A DNA stretch of 64,000 bases, taken from assembly GCA_903896615.1 (NCBI GenBank), contig CAITYM010000030.1, forward strand, positions 1 through 64,000, in the 5' to 3' direction. Under the pieces are notes generated by a model. That model had not been told where the DNA came from and ran no database searches. It saw only the letters and a list, made by a program, of their open reading frames with translations. Of this stretch, positions 8,978 to 18,579 are shown piece by piece. How positions within the stretch are numbered: the first letter of the stretch is position 1; every line of letters starts with the position of its first letter. The stretch comes from an uncultured Burkholderiales bacterium. GTDB taxonomy: Bacteria > Pseudomonadota > Gammaproteobacteria > Burkholderiales > Burkholderiaceae_C. Position numbers and translations under genes: made by a program.

Positions 8978-10009
8978 ATGTCGATTAATGACTCAAATAC
9001 CCGTCGACGTGTACTTAAAGATTTAACTAACGCCGCACTCACACTGAACCCGCTTAGCAAAAGTTTATTGGGAACTTTAACGGGTGTTAGCGTTGCCTCA
9101 AATGGACTGGCAGCGAGTACTTGGCCTAATAAACCCATACACTTCGTCGTCCCATTCTCAGCAGGGGGAGCAAATGATTTAATCGGACGCGCTGGAGGCG
9201 AAGGCGCTAGCAAGGCTCTTAATCAAACCATATTAATCGATAACAAACCGGGCGGTGGAACAACTTTAGGAGCAGACTTTGTATCCAAGAGTGCCCCTGA
9301 TGGCTACACTTTCTTGATCAGTGCCTCAGGCGTAATAACCAACAGCATGATCAAAAAATCAATGCCTTATAAAGACTCTGACCTAGTCCCAGTTGCAATG
9401 ATTGCTCTAGCACCTTCTATTATCATCGTTCCCGCAAGTTCGCCCTTTATGACCTTGAAGGATTTGATTCAAAAATCTCAAACTCCTGATGGCTTAAATT
9501 TCTCAACTGCAGGGACAGGCAGCACGCCCCACTTTGTTGCAGAACTGCTTAATCTTAATCACAACGCAAACCTGCGAATGGTTCCATTCAAGAGCGGATC
9601 CGAATCACTAAATGCCGTTATCGGAGCCCAAGTTGATGCAACCTCAGAGGCGAGCATTATCGTGCTCCCTCACCTTAAGAGTGGGCGAATAAGAGCACTC
9701 GCAACAACTTGGACGACACGCATTTCTGCTATTCCTGAATTACAAACCGCTATTGAGCAGGGTTACACAGAATTAAAAATAGCCCATTGGGCAGGACTTC
9801 ATGCACCCAAAGGTACTCCAGAGCCCATCTTAGACATGATGGCTAAAGCCATAGATACGGGTATGAAAACAGACTTCATCGCAACTCGGCTTCGTGCAGT
9901 AGGAATCGAACCTGTTGGTGGCACTCGAAGCAGCTTTAATCAGTTTATCAGTGCAGAGAGAACCAAGCTCTCAACTGTGATCAAAAAATCAGGTATGGTT
10001 GAGGACTAA
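8978..10009 (+). CDS. Tripartite tricarboxylate transporter-type substrate-binding protein (Bug/TctC family)
   Basis: WPNKPIHFVVPFSAGGANDLIGR...NKPGGGTTLGADFVSKSAPDGYT signature. Confidence 0.9.
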   Translation: MSINDSNTRRRVLKDLTNAALTLNPLSKSLLGTLTGVSVASNGLAASTWPNKPIHFVVPFSAGGANDLIGRAGGEGASKALNQTILIDNKPGGGTTLGADFVSKSAPDGYTFLISASGVITNSMIKKSMPYKDSDLVPVAMIALAPSIIIVPASSPFMTLKDLIQKSQTPDGLNFSTAGTGSTPHFVAELLNLNHNANLRMVPFKSGSESLNAVIGAQVDATSEASIIVLPHLKSGRIRALATTWTTRISAIPELQTAIEQGYTELKIAHWAGLHAPKGTPEPILDMMAKAIDTGMKTDFIATRLRAVGIEPVGGTRSSFNQFISAERTKLSTVIKKSGMVED

Positions 10010-10986
10010 TCTATTTTGATTCCTGTTGACTTGATAATTGAGCCGTACCGTTCTAGATCACGCTTAATTTGATCATTAAACTTCTCGGGTGGTTGCGGAG
10101 TCGGCGTTATACCTAAAGTGTTCAAGCGTTCCTTGACTTCGGGGTCATTCAAGACGAAATTGAGTTCTGCATTTAATTTTTCAATAACAGCCTTTGGCGT
10201 TTTGGCAGGAGCCATAATGCCTACCCATGAATTGATTTCAAAATCAGGTAGCCCACTCTCAATGAAGGTTGGAACGTCGGGCAAAGATTTAGAGCGCTGG
10301 GCACTTGAGACAGCAATAGGAACCAATTTGGCGGCCTTCACATACTGAACTGCACCAGCAATTGCCGTATATACCAGGGGAATATTTCCACCTAGTACAT
10401 CGGTCAGGGCTTGTCCCCCGCCCTTGTAAGGAATGTGAATAAGATTCGCCCCAGTTCGCTGCTTGAGAATTTCTCCTGCGATATGGGGAGTGCCGCCAGT
10501 TCCAGAAGTACCAAAGGCCAGCCCCTGTGGTGTTTGTTTGGAAATATCTACTACGTCCTTAACCGTTTTAAGTTGACTGGACGGGGAAGCGACCAAAATT
10601 AGCACTGCGTCCCCAATCTTTCCAACTGAGGCAAAGTCGCGCAACGTGTTGAACGGCACCTTATCGAAAAGATGTGGATTGATAACCATTGTTCCATCAA
10701 ACGCCAACAGTAAGGTATAGCCATCTGGCTCAGATAGAGCTACTTGTTGGGTTCCTATATTTCCTGAGGCTCCCGGCTTGTTGTCAACAATGACTTGCTG
10801 GCCAAGTCTTCGCGATAAGAACTCAGCAATCAACCGTCCACTGGTGTCGGTTACTCCGCCGGGTGTAAATGGGACGACCAGTCGAATGGGCTTTGAGGGA
10901 TAAGCCGACTGAGCGTTGGCCTGAAAGGCAGAACCGCTGACAATCAAGGGTAATATGCAAATTATTTTAGAAAAGTATGTTTTCAA
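10006..10986 (-). CDS. Tripartite tricarboxylate transporter-type substrate-binding protein (Bug/TctC family)
   Basis: YPSKPIRLVVPFTPGGVTDTSGR...NKPGASGNIGTQQVALSEPDGYTLL signature; signal peptide. Confidence 0.9.
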   Translation of the reverse strand: MKTYFSKIICILPLIVSGSAFQANAQSAYPSKPIRLVVPFTPGGVTDTSGRLIAEFLSRRLGQQVIVDNKPGASGNIGTQQVALSEPDGYTLLLAFDGTMVINPHLFDKVPFNTLRDFASVGKIGDAVLILVASPSSQLKTVKDVVDISKQTPQGLAFGTSGTGGTPHIAGEILKQRTGANLIHIPYKGGGQALTDVLGGNIPLVYTAIAGAVQYVKAAKLVPIAVSSAQRSKSLPDVPTFIESGLPDFEINSWVGIMAPAKTPKAVIEKLNAELNFVLNDPEVKERLNTLGITPTPQPPEKFNDQIKRDLERYGSIIKSTGIKID

Positions 10987-11253
10987 TTTGATTTGTTTAT
11001 ATTTGAAAATTCAAGTTCAAGAAAGTACCAGCGTTAAATTACGCTTGGAATTAATTTTAAATGCTTGATTTGAAACTTGGATACCTTGTATACCCTACAT
11101 ATCTCCCCTACCTGGGCAACACCAGGGTATGATTACATATCCTACAAAGGGCGACTTACAATTTTGCAAGTTGTCTAATTAAGCGTAAGACCCAGAAAAT
11201 TAAAACTCATTCCCTATTTTCGTTTCATACACAGCTTACCTATCCTCATTACC

Positions 11254-12150
11254 ATGTTATATCCAACCAGCCATCACCCCAACTTTCAAAACAGACGGGC
11301 TTGCCTAAGCGCAAAAATTAAATCAGGTTCACTCGTTATTGCTCCTGGTATTTTCGAGATGATTTCAGCAAAGATGGCTGATAAGCATGACTTTGATGCT
11401 TTGTATATGACTGGTTACGGCACAGTGGCCTCCTACCTCGGACTGCCAGACGCAGGAATCGCAACTGGTTCTGAGATGCTAAACAGAGTCTCGCAATTCG
11501 CAAAAGTTACAAAAACTCCTCTTATCTGTGATGGTGACACAGGCTACGGAGGTCTACTCAATGTGATGCATACAGTTCATAATTATGAACAATCAGGTGC
11601 GTGCGCTATTCAACTTGAGGATCAAGAATATCCAAAAAAATGTGGTCACATGTTGGGCAGGCGTGTCATAGAAGCTGAAGAAATGGTTCAAAAAATCAAA
11701 GTTGCAGTAGAAACAAGAGAGGACCCTAATTTCCTCATCATCGCAAGAACTGATGCTCGAACTACCCTAGGTCTAGATGAAGCCATGCGCAGAGCTGAGA
11801 TGTATGCCAAAGCAGGTGCAGATCTTTTATTCATTGAAAGCCCTGAATCGGTTGAGGAGATGGAGCAAATAGGAAAGGCTTTTGATCTGCCCCTTGTTGC
11901 GAATATGGTTGAGAGTGGACGTACTCCTGTTTTAAGCCACGATGAACTCAAGCGTTTAGGCTTTAGACTGGCCATTTTCCCAACCACAGCATTGTTAGCT
12001 GCAGGCGCTGCATTTAACTCAGTTTATAGCCACTTTAAACATCACGGCTCAAGCTTTAAAACTGAAGTACCCTTACATGATTTTCAAAAATTCTCACAAA
12101 TGATGGGGTTTGACTGGGTAGCTGAATTTGACAAAACACACTCCAAGTGA
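11254..12150 (+). CDS. Isocitrate lyase / PEP mutase superfamily protein (oxaloacetate decarboxylase or 2-methylisocitrate-lyase-like)
   Basis: DGDTGYGG, IQLEDQEYPKKCGHMLGRRVI, IIARTDARTTLGLDEA motifs. Confidence 0.85.
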   Translation: MLYPTSHHPNFQNRRACLSAKIKSGSLVIAPGIFEMISAKMADKHDFDALYMTGYGTVASYLGLPDAGIATGSEMLNRVSQFAKVTKTPLICDGDTGYGGLLNVMHTVHNYEQSGACAIQLEDQEYPKKCGHMLGRRVIEAEEMVQKIKVAVETREDPNFLIIARTDARTTLGLDEAMRRAEMYAKAGADLLFIESPESVEEMEQIGKAFDLPLVANMVESGRTPVLSHDELKRLGFRLAIFPTTALLAAGAAFNSVYSHFKHHGSSFKTEVPLHDFQKFSQMMGFDWVAEFDKTHSK

Positions 12151-12213
12151 TTTCCTGTCTGAACTAACCCCCATGCCTAAATTGAGAGGCTAGCGGGGCT
12201 CATTAGGTCCGAT

Positions 12214-12263
12214 GAGTCTCTACATTCAAGGCAAAAAATGTGAGACTCGATTCCCCCCTTTTT

Positions 12264-12264
<1 letters not shown>
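12214..12264 (+). terminator. Possible hairpin terminator between convergent genes
   Basis: GAGTCTC-T-ACATT (12214-12226) / AATGTGAGACTC (12237-12248), then CCCCCCTTTTTT; T-run is about 10 nt after the stem, so weak. Confidence 0.35.
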
Positions 12265-12617
<353 letters not shown>

Positions 12618-12708
12618 TTAATGAATGTGATGTGATTAACTTATGGGTAGTTTCACACGATTGAATTACGCAGAAAGCGTCGATGCAATGCCACACAGGC
12701 AGAGTTTA

Positions 12709-12724
12709 TGCCATTGAAGCGCCA
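12709..12724 (-). promoter_or_regulatory. Candidate sigma-54 promoter upstream of glnK
   Basis: Reverse strand TGGCGCTTCAATGGCA: GG-N10-GC spacing, 9 of the conserved positions match TGGCACG-N4-TTGCW. Confidence 0.35.
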
Positions 12725-12888
12725 TGTACTGGAATTCTTTGTCTATATTTTCAGTACATGAACAATACTCACTGCTCTAGTTCATGCAAACAGGGGAAGT
12801 GGGATATTGAGCCAGCACAGCTGTTGATGTAGGAATCATCGTGCAGTCAGGCTGGTGAGACAGTCCATAACAATGTCAACAGGAGATC

Positions 12889-13122
12889 TTATTTCCTACT
12901 CTCAAGGAGTTCCAAGCATCTTTTTGTTAAAAAATTAGCTACTGGTCTATACACAATAATACAGCTTACAGCAACTGGGTATGCAATTGTCCAAAGCTGA
13001 AACCACTGGTTTATAAACTGATCAGTTAGGCCTTGTCTAGACATGGTAATTATTCCTGTTAGGGTAAGGGATGTGAACAGGCCCATGAAAATCGCGAAGA
13101 CAATGATTGGTTTTGTAAACAT
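12889..13122 (-). CDS. DUF2798-like small membrane protein
   Basis: 77 aa, two TM segments; FINQWFQLWTIAYPVAVSCIIVYRPVANFLT. Confidence 0.7.
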   Translation of the reverse strand: MFTKPIIVFAIFMGLFTSLTLTGIITMSRQGLTDQFINQWFQLWTIAYPVAVSCIIVYRPVANFLTKRCLELLESRK

Positions 13123-13182
13123 ATTGATTTTTAAGTTCCTAATTAATCAGCTATACACGAATATTCAATTATTGTGTTCTAG

Positions 13183-14226
13183 CTAATCATTGGAGAATAT
13201 ATTAACTGAACCATCCAAATTATCAAGAACTATACCGCATCCCCTAGCTACGCAGCCCAATGGATCATCAGCGATCAAGACTGGGAGACCTGTCTCCTCT
13301 TGTACCAACCGGTCTAAGCCTCTTAATAAGGCACCTCCCCCAGTTAACATAACTCCTCGATCCGAGATGTCTGCGCCAAGCTCTGGCGGCGTGTTCTCTA
13401 ACGCCAACTTGATGGCCGTAACGAGTTCATTAACAGGATCTGTCAGGGCCTCCATAATTTCAGAGGATGTGATTGTAAAACTTTGGGGGATCCCTTGATT
13501 TAAGTTGCGTCCATTGACTTCCATATCCAAAATTTCTAAACCGGGATAAGCCATACCAATCTTTATTTTTAAAGCCTCAGCGGTTTGGTCTCCAATCAAA
13601 ATACCGTAATTACGTCTGACGTAAGTAACGATGGCTTCATCAAATTTATCCCCCCCCACTCTGACACCAGATTTGTAGACCATTCCACCCAAGGAGATAA
13701 CACCAATTTCTGTCGTACCTCCACCAATATCAACTACCATTGAACCAACCGCTTCCCCAATGTTGATTCCAGCCCCAATTGCAGCAGCTATGGGCTCTTC
13801 TAATAGAAAAACTTGTGAAGCTCCCGCCCCTAATGCAGACTCCCTAATGGCTCTACGCTCAACTTGAGTAGAGCCACAGGGGACACAAATTACAATTCGC
13901 GGGCTTGGACGAAGTAAGGAGTTTTTGTATATTTTCTTAATGAAATACTTAATCATCAACCCTGTGACAGTGAAATCAGCAATAACACCATCTTTCATTG
14001 GGCGAATAGCCTCTAGTCCACTCGGCACGCGACCAATCATGGTTTTTGCCTCATTTCCAACAGCAACAACTGAGCGCTTAGACCTAAAGCCTCCTTCGTT
14101 TTTAACAACAACTACAGATGGCTCATCCAATATAACTCCTTGACCGCTGACATAGATAAGAGTATTTGCAGTTCCCAAATCTATTGCCATATCTTTAGAA
14201 AGAATTTTTACAAATTTTTCTAACAT
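13183..14226 (-). CDS. mreB: Rod shape-determining protein MreB family (actin-like)
   Basis: [60 protein letters not shown]. Confidence 0.92.
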   Translation of the reverse strand: MLEKFVKILSKDMAIDLGTANTLIYVSGQGVILDEPSVVVVKNEGGFRSKRSVVAVGNEAKTMIGRVPSGLEAIRPMKDGVIADFTVTGLMIKYFIKKIYKNSLLRPSPRIVICVPCGSTQVERRAIRESALGAGASQVFLLEEPIAAAIGAGINIGEAVGSMVVDIGGGTTEIGVISLGGMVYKSGVRVGGDKFDEAIVTYVRRNYGILIGDQTAEALKIKIGMAYPGLEILDMEVNGRNLNQGIPQSFTITSSEIMEALTDPVNELVTAIKLALENTPPELGADISDRGVMLTGGGALLRGLDRLVQEETGLPVLIADDPLGCVARGCGIVLDNLDGSVNIFSND

Positions 14227-14335
14227 TGAAAATTCCTTTATTTGAATAGGCTGGTTAACCAGAAAATTAATTTCACTAAATTTTAACTGCTTATCTGATA
14301 CTTGCTAAGCACAACAAATTTATGACAAGGGGTGG

Positions 14336-14809
14336 TTAAAGCTGGATAGATTTGAGTGGCAAAGCTGTTTTATAGCGGACTTGCTTTAACGCAAAACTCG
14401 ATCTTATTTTTTCAATGCCCGGTATAGGGGTTAGACGCTCCAAAATAAATTTCTCTAAGGCTGCAATATCAGCAACTGCAACGCGTATCAGATAATCACT
14501 ATCACCGGTCATCAAATAACACTCCATGACCTCATCGTGCTTACAAATACTTTCTTCAAAATTTGAAAGCGCTGGCTTAGATTGCTCCTTAAGACTAATC
14601 GATATAAAAACATTTAAGCCCAGTCCTAATTTGTGCGGATCTGAGAGTGCTACATAACGCTTGATGACCCCTTGACCCTCTAACGCTTTAACCCGCATTA
14701 AACACGGGGAAGCAGATAAATGCACACGCTTAGCTAACTCAACATTTGTCAAAGAGCTGTCTTCTTGGAGTTGCTCGAGAATTTTCAAATCAATCGCATC
14801 TAAATTCAT
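14336..14809 (-). CDS. Lrp/AsnC family transcriptional regulator
   Basis: LDAIDLKILEQLQEDSSLTNVELAKRVHLSASPCLMRVKALEGQGVI HTH and RAM domain. Confidence 0.9.
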   Translation of the reverse strand: MNLDAIDLKILEQLQEDSSLTNVELAKRVHLSASPCLMRVKALEGQGVIKRYVALSDPHKLGLGLNVFISISLKEQSKPALSNFEESICKHDEVMECYLMTGDSDYLIRVAVADIAALEKFILERLTPIPGIEKIRSSFALKQVRYKTALPLKSIQL

Positions 14810-14824
14810 AATAATTCGATAAAA

Positions 14825-14842
14825 GCAGTATTTGCAGTATTT
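14825..14842. repeat. Perfect tandem 9-bp direct repeat GCAGTATTT x2 in lrp-aceE intergenic region
   Basis: GCAGTATTT at 14825-14833 and 14834-14842. Confidence 0.8.
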
Positions 14843-14886
14843 TATACCGTATATATTAAATAATTACGCATAAAAAGCATAATATT

Positions 14887-14899
14887 CGATTAATTATCG
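14887..14899. promoter_or_regulatory. Inverted repeat CGATTAATTATCG, candidate Lrp-family operator
   Basis: Arms CGAT/ATCG with AT core, 16 bp upstream of aceE ATG. Confidence 0.4.
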
Positions 14900-14914
14900 T
14901 ATAAAGTTAAACCC

Positions 14915-17584
14915 ATGAATCAACCTAATTTACCTCTCAATGCTGACCTAACTCTTATGGACCCGAGCTCGGACCAAGATCCAGGAGAAACCAAAGAGTG
15001 GCAGGAAGCCTTCACTTCTCTATTAGGATCACAGGGACCGAAGCGTGCACATTTCATCCTCAACTATTTACACACTTTATCTGCCAAGCTAGGGGTTAAG
15101 TGGTCTCCCAATTTAGTTTCACACTACATCAACACGATTGCAGTGGAGGAACAACCTTCTTTTCCAGGAGACCTAGCGCTTGAGGAGAAGCTTGCTTCGC
15201 TTATGCGGTGGAACGCTTTAGCAATGGTGGCTCGGGCCAACACAGCTTACGGTGAATTAGGTGGTCACATATCAAGCTATGCAAGTGCTGCAGACTTATT
15301 TGAAGTAGGATTTAATCACTTCTTTAAGGCAAGAAATAGCGAGCAAGGTGGTGATCTCGTCTTTTTTCAACCTCATAGCGCACCCGGTGTTTATGCGAGA
15401 GCATTTTTAGAGGGTCGACTAAATTCAAATGATCTTTCAAGTTACAGACAAGAGATTACTGCAACGTCCAGAGGGGCAAAAGGATTAAGCTCCTATCCAC
15501 ATCCCTGGTTAATGCCCGATTTCTGGCAATTCCCAACAGGCTCAATGGGCATTGGGCCTATCAGCTCCATCTATCACGCGCGTTTTATGAACTACTTGAC
15601 GCACAGAAAATTACTGGATTGCAGTGGCAGAAAGGTTTGGGGAGTGTTTGGTGACGGGGAAATGGATGAGCCAGAGAGTATGAGCGCCCTTACCTTAGCC
15701 TCCAGAGAGCGCTTGGATAACCTAGTTTGGGTAGTTAACTGTAACTTACAACGATTAGACGGGCCCGTTCGCGGCAATGGCAGAATCATTGATGAACTAG
15801 AACAACTATTTGTTGGCGCAGGTTGGCGGGTCATCAAACTCATTTGGGGAAGTGACTGGGATGGACTTTTTGCAAGAGACGTTAATGCAGCGTTAATACG
15901 GGCATTTTCTAATACAGTAGATGGACAAATGCAAACCTTTGCAGCCAAAGACGGTAGATTCAATAGGGATCATTTTTTCGGACAAAATCCAGAACTGTCC
16001 CAACTCGCTCAGGGTATGACGGATGAGCAAATTGATCGTCTGAAGAGGGGCGGTCACGATTTGGTAAAAATATACGCCGCATACGAAGCTGCTGCTAAAC
16101 ACACAGGTCAACCTGTTGTCATATTAGCTCATACCAAAAAAGGTTACGGCATGGGAAGTGCCGGCCAAGGTAAGATGACCACACATAGCCAAAAGAAGCT
16201 TGATGAGACAGCGCTAATCGAGTTCAGGAATAGATTTAATTTGCCAATGACGGACCAACAAGTCATTAATTTGGAATTTTATAAACCTGAAGAAACTTCC
16301 GCTGAAATGCAATATTTACATTCAAAGCGGGCCTCACTTGGAGGTTATATACCTAAGAGATTAAGCGAAGCACCCAAGCTTAGCATTCCAATGCTTGATT
16401 CTTACGCTGCATTTGCAATGGATGCAAATGGTAAAGAAATGTCGACAACAATGGCATTCGTTCGCTTGCTTGGAAATTTACTTAAAGACCCAACTCTTGG
16501 GCCCCGCATTGTTCCGATAGTTGCTGATGAGGCTAGAACTTTTGGTATGGCCAACTTGTTTAAACAAGTTGGAATCTATTCAAGCGTAGGCCAACGCTAT
16601 GAGCCAGAGGACATTGGTTCAGTACTCAGCTACAGGGAGGCACTGGACGGTCAAATTCTGGAGGAAGGGATCAGTGAAGCTGGTGCAATAGCGAGTTGGA
16701 CTGCAGCGGCAACCAGTTATAGTGTTCACGGCCTACCCATGCTACCCTTTTATATCTACTACTCCATGTTTGGTTTTCAAAGAGTGGGGGACGCGATTTG
16801 GGCTGCGGCGGATCAAAGGTCAAGAGGCTTCTTGTTAGGCGCTACATCAGGGAGAACCACATTGGGCGGCGAAGGGCTTCAACACCAAGACGGATCTAGT
16901 CATTTAATTGCGGCAACGGTGCCAAACTGTAAAGCTTACGATCCAGCATTCTCATATGAAATGGCAAGCATCATCGATTACGGTATGCGTGAAATGATGG
17001 AGTTACAAAAAGATGTTTTCTATTATGTAACTCTCATGAACGAAAATTACGAACAACCTAGTGGTTCAAATTTCCAGACCGCGGAGATAATCAAAGGGTG
17101 TTATAAATTCTCAAGCTCCGACGACCTGGTAGCGGCTAATCCCATGGACACGTCTAAAAAGAGCTCGACCATTAAACGGGTGAGCTTACTTGGCTCGGGT
17201 GCTATTTTGACAGAAGTAATTAAGGCTCAGAAAATACTTAAAGAACACGGCGTTGAATCTGACGTTTTTAGCGTTACAAGCTGGAGTGAGCTTGCAAGAG
17301 ATGGACTGGAAGTAGAAAAACTTGCTATCAAAGGTAAAGCAGGTAAACGAATACCCTTCATTCAAGCACAACTTAAAGTAGGTGCAGGACCTATTATCGC
17401 TGCCTCTGATTATGTAAGAGCTGTCCCCGAGAGCATTAGAGCCTTTTTGCCCGAGGGTCGCAAATATCTAAGCCTTGGAACAGATGGATTTGGTAGAAGT
17501 GATACGCGTTCAGCGCTACGAGAGTTCTTTCAGGTTGATGCTGCGCATATTGTTCAAGCCGCATTATTCGCGCTCAATTTATAA
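14915..17584 (+). CDS. Pyruvate/2-oxoacid dehydrogenase E1 component, homodimeric (AceE/MdeB-like)
   Basis: 889 aa; VWGVFGDGEMDEPESMSALTLASRERLDNLVWVVNCNLQRLDGPVRGNGRIIDELE TPP-binding motif; AceE family. Confidence 0.92.
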   Translation: MNQPNLPLNADLTLMDPSSDQDPGETKEWQEAFTSLLGSQGPKRAHFILNYLHTLSAKLGVKWSPNLVSHYINTIAVEEQPSFPGDLALEEKLASLMRWNALAMVARANTAYGELGGHISSYASAADLFEVGFNHFFKARNSEQGGDLVFFQPHSAPGVYARAFLEGRLNSNDLSSYRQEITATSRGAKGLSSYPHPWLMPDFWQFPTGSMGIGPISSIYHARFMNYLTHRKLLDCSGRKVWGVFGDGEMDEPESMSALTLASRERLDNLVWVVNCNLQRLDGPVRGNGRIIDELEQLFVGAGWRVIKLIWGSDWDGLFARDVNAALIRAFSNTVDGQMQTFAAKDGRFNRDHFFGQNPELSQLAQGMTDEQIDRLKRGGHDLVKIYAAYEAAAKHTGQPVVILAHTKKGYGMGSAGQGKMTTHSQKKLDETALIEFRNRFNLPMTDQQVINLEFYKPEETSAEMQYLHSKRASLGGYIPKRLSEAPKLSIPMLDSYAAFAMDANGKEMSTTMAFVRLLGNLLKDPTLGPRIVPIVADEARTFGMANLFKQVGIYSSVGQRYEPEDIGSVLSYREALDGQILEEGISEAGAIASWTAAATSYSVHGLPMLPFYIYYSMFGFQRVGDAIWAAADQRSRGFLLGATSGRTTLGGEGLQHQDGSSHLIAATVPNCKAYDPAFSYEMASIIDYGMREMMELQKDVFYYVTLMNENYEQPSGSNFQTAEIIKGCYKFSSSDDLVAANPMDTSKKSSTIKRVSLLGSGAILTEVIKAQKILKEHGVESDVFSVTSWSELARDGLEVEKLAIKGKAGKRIPFIQAQLKVGAGPIIAASDYVRAVPESIRAFLPEGRKYLSLGTDGFGRSDTRSALREFFQVDAAHIVQAALFALNL

Positions 17585-17611
17585 TTCGCTTGTGCATGCC
17601 GAACAATACTA

Positions 17612-17639
17612 AATATCATATCTTTCTGAAAATGATATT
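17612..17639. repeat. Inverted repeat AATATCAT-N12-ATGATATT
   Basis: Perfect 8-bp arms 17612-17619 / 17632-17639 between aceE-like gene and OMP gene. Confidence 0.6.
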
Positions 17640-17710
17640 GACCTTAAAAATATAACTTTAATTGATATAGCTTATTTTTGAGTTTTGTTAAGGGGTATAC
17701 ACTTCATGCG

Positions 17711-18451
17711 ATGTACACATTCGATCTACATTGCCCCATTAAAAAACATCTTCTGCTTCAATACTTAGGTCAGCTCATATTTCTTGGAACTTTTATTTCT
17801 TCGGCGCAGGCGGAAAGTCAATTTGAGGGATGGTACGGACAAGCGGGGGTTGGTGCTAATGAACCCAACCTCAATCTCTCCTCTACACCGTTAGTTAATT
17901 CCACCCCTCCCTATTCGCACTCGATAACCACCCATGTCACCAATAGCTCGAATCTAAGTGGCGTCATTACAGTAGGATATTTAAAAACGATACGAGATGC
18001 ATTTTTATTTGGTGTAAGTCTTGACGCGCATCCCTTCGTATCCCCTGCTAATAGTTACGCGCTAGCAATTTCTCAACCCGTAATAACTGTGAACGGAGAA
18101 TTCCAAAATCAAAGTAACTATGCCCTGAGCATGACACCAACTTGGCAAATATCGCCTAGCTCCATGACTTATCTTAAATTAGGCTATGTGTGGGGCTCAG
18201 TGGCAAAGAATTACACTACAACCCGCAATGGCGCTTCGGTCGCAGCGAGTCAGACAATCAATCTCAGCGGAACTAATGTTGGGATAGGATTCAGACACAT
18301 TTTGTCTGGTCAAATCTACGCCTACACAGAACTGAACGCAGTCTACAAAAACGACAACGTACAAACCAACACTTCACCGGCAGGAAGCTACACTGCAACT
18401 TCAGGCGGGAGTTACTATAACGCTATATTTGGGATTGGTTATCGGTTTTAA
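17711..18451 (+). CDS. Outer-membrane beta-barrel protein (porin/surface-antigen-like)
   Basis: Signal peptide ending SSAQA; alternating beta-strand pattern; C-terminal aromatic ...IFGIGYRF. Confidence 0.7.
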   Translation: MYTFDLHCPIKKHLLLQYLGQLIFLGTFISSAQAESQFEGWYGQAGVGANEPNLNLSSTPLVNSTPPYSHSITTHVTNSSNLSGVITVGYLKTIRDAFLFGVSLDAHPFVSPANSYALAISQPVITVNGEFQNQSNYALSMTPTWQISPSSMTYLKLGYVWGSVAKNYTTTRNGASVAASQTINLSGTNVGIGFRHILSGQIYAYTELNAVYKNDNVQTNTSPAGSYTATSGGSYYNAIFGIGYRF

Positions 18452-18579
18452 CCTCTCACAGCGATTCCAATAATATGAAGTTTTACTTGCATGAAATCAG
18501 TCGTGACTTAATTTTACGAAAATCGTGCAACTTGATAATAAGCATCTAAAAATTAAAATTTAAGATCAGCTTTAAATAC

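Noticed and set aside
11090-11160. Possible hairpin CCTGG-GCAACA-CCAGG and GTATAC sequences upstream of the isocitrate-lyase-family gene as a GntR site
   Set aside because: Only 5-bp arms and no adjacent GntR-type regulator; not distinguishable from chance.
15592-16111. ORFs antisense to the AceE-like gene
   Set aside because: Fully inside a conserved coding sequence on the other strand.
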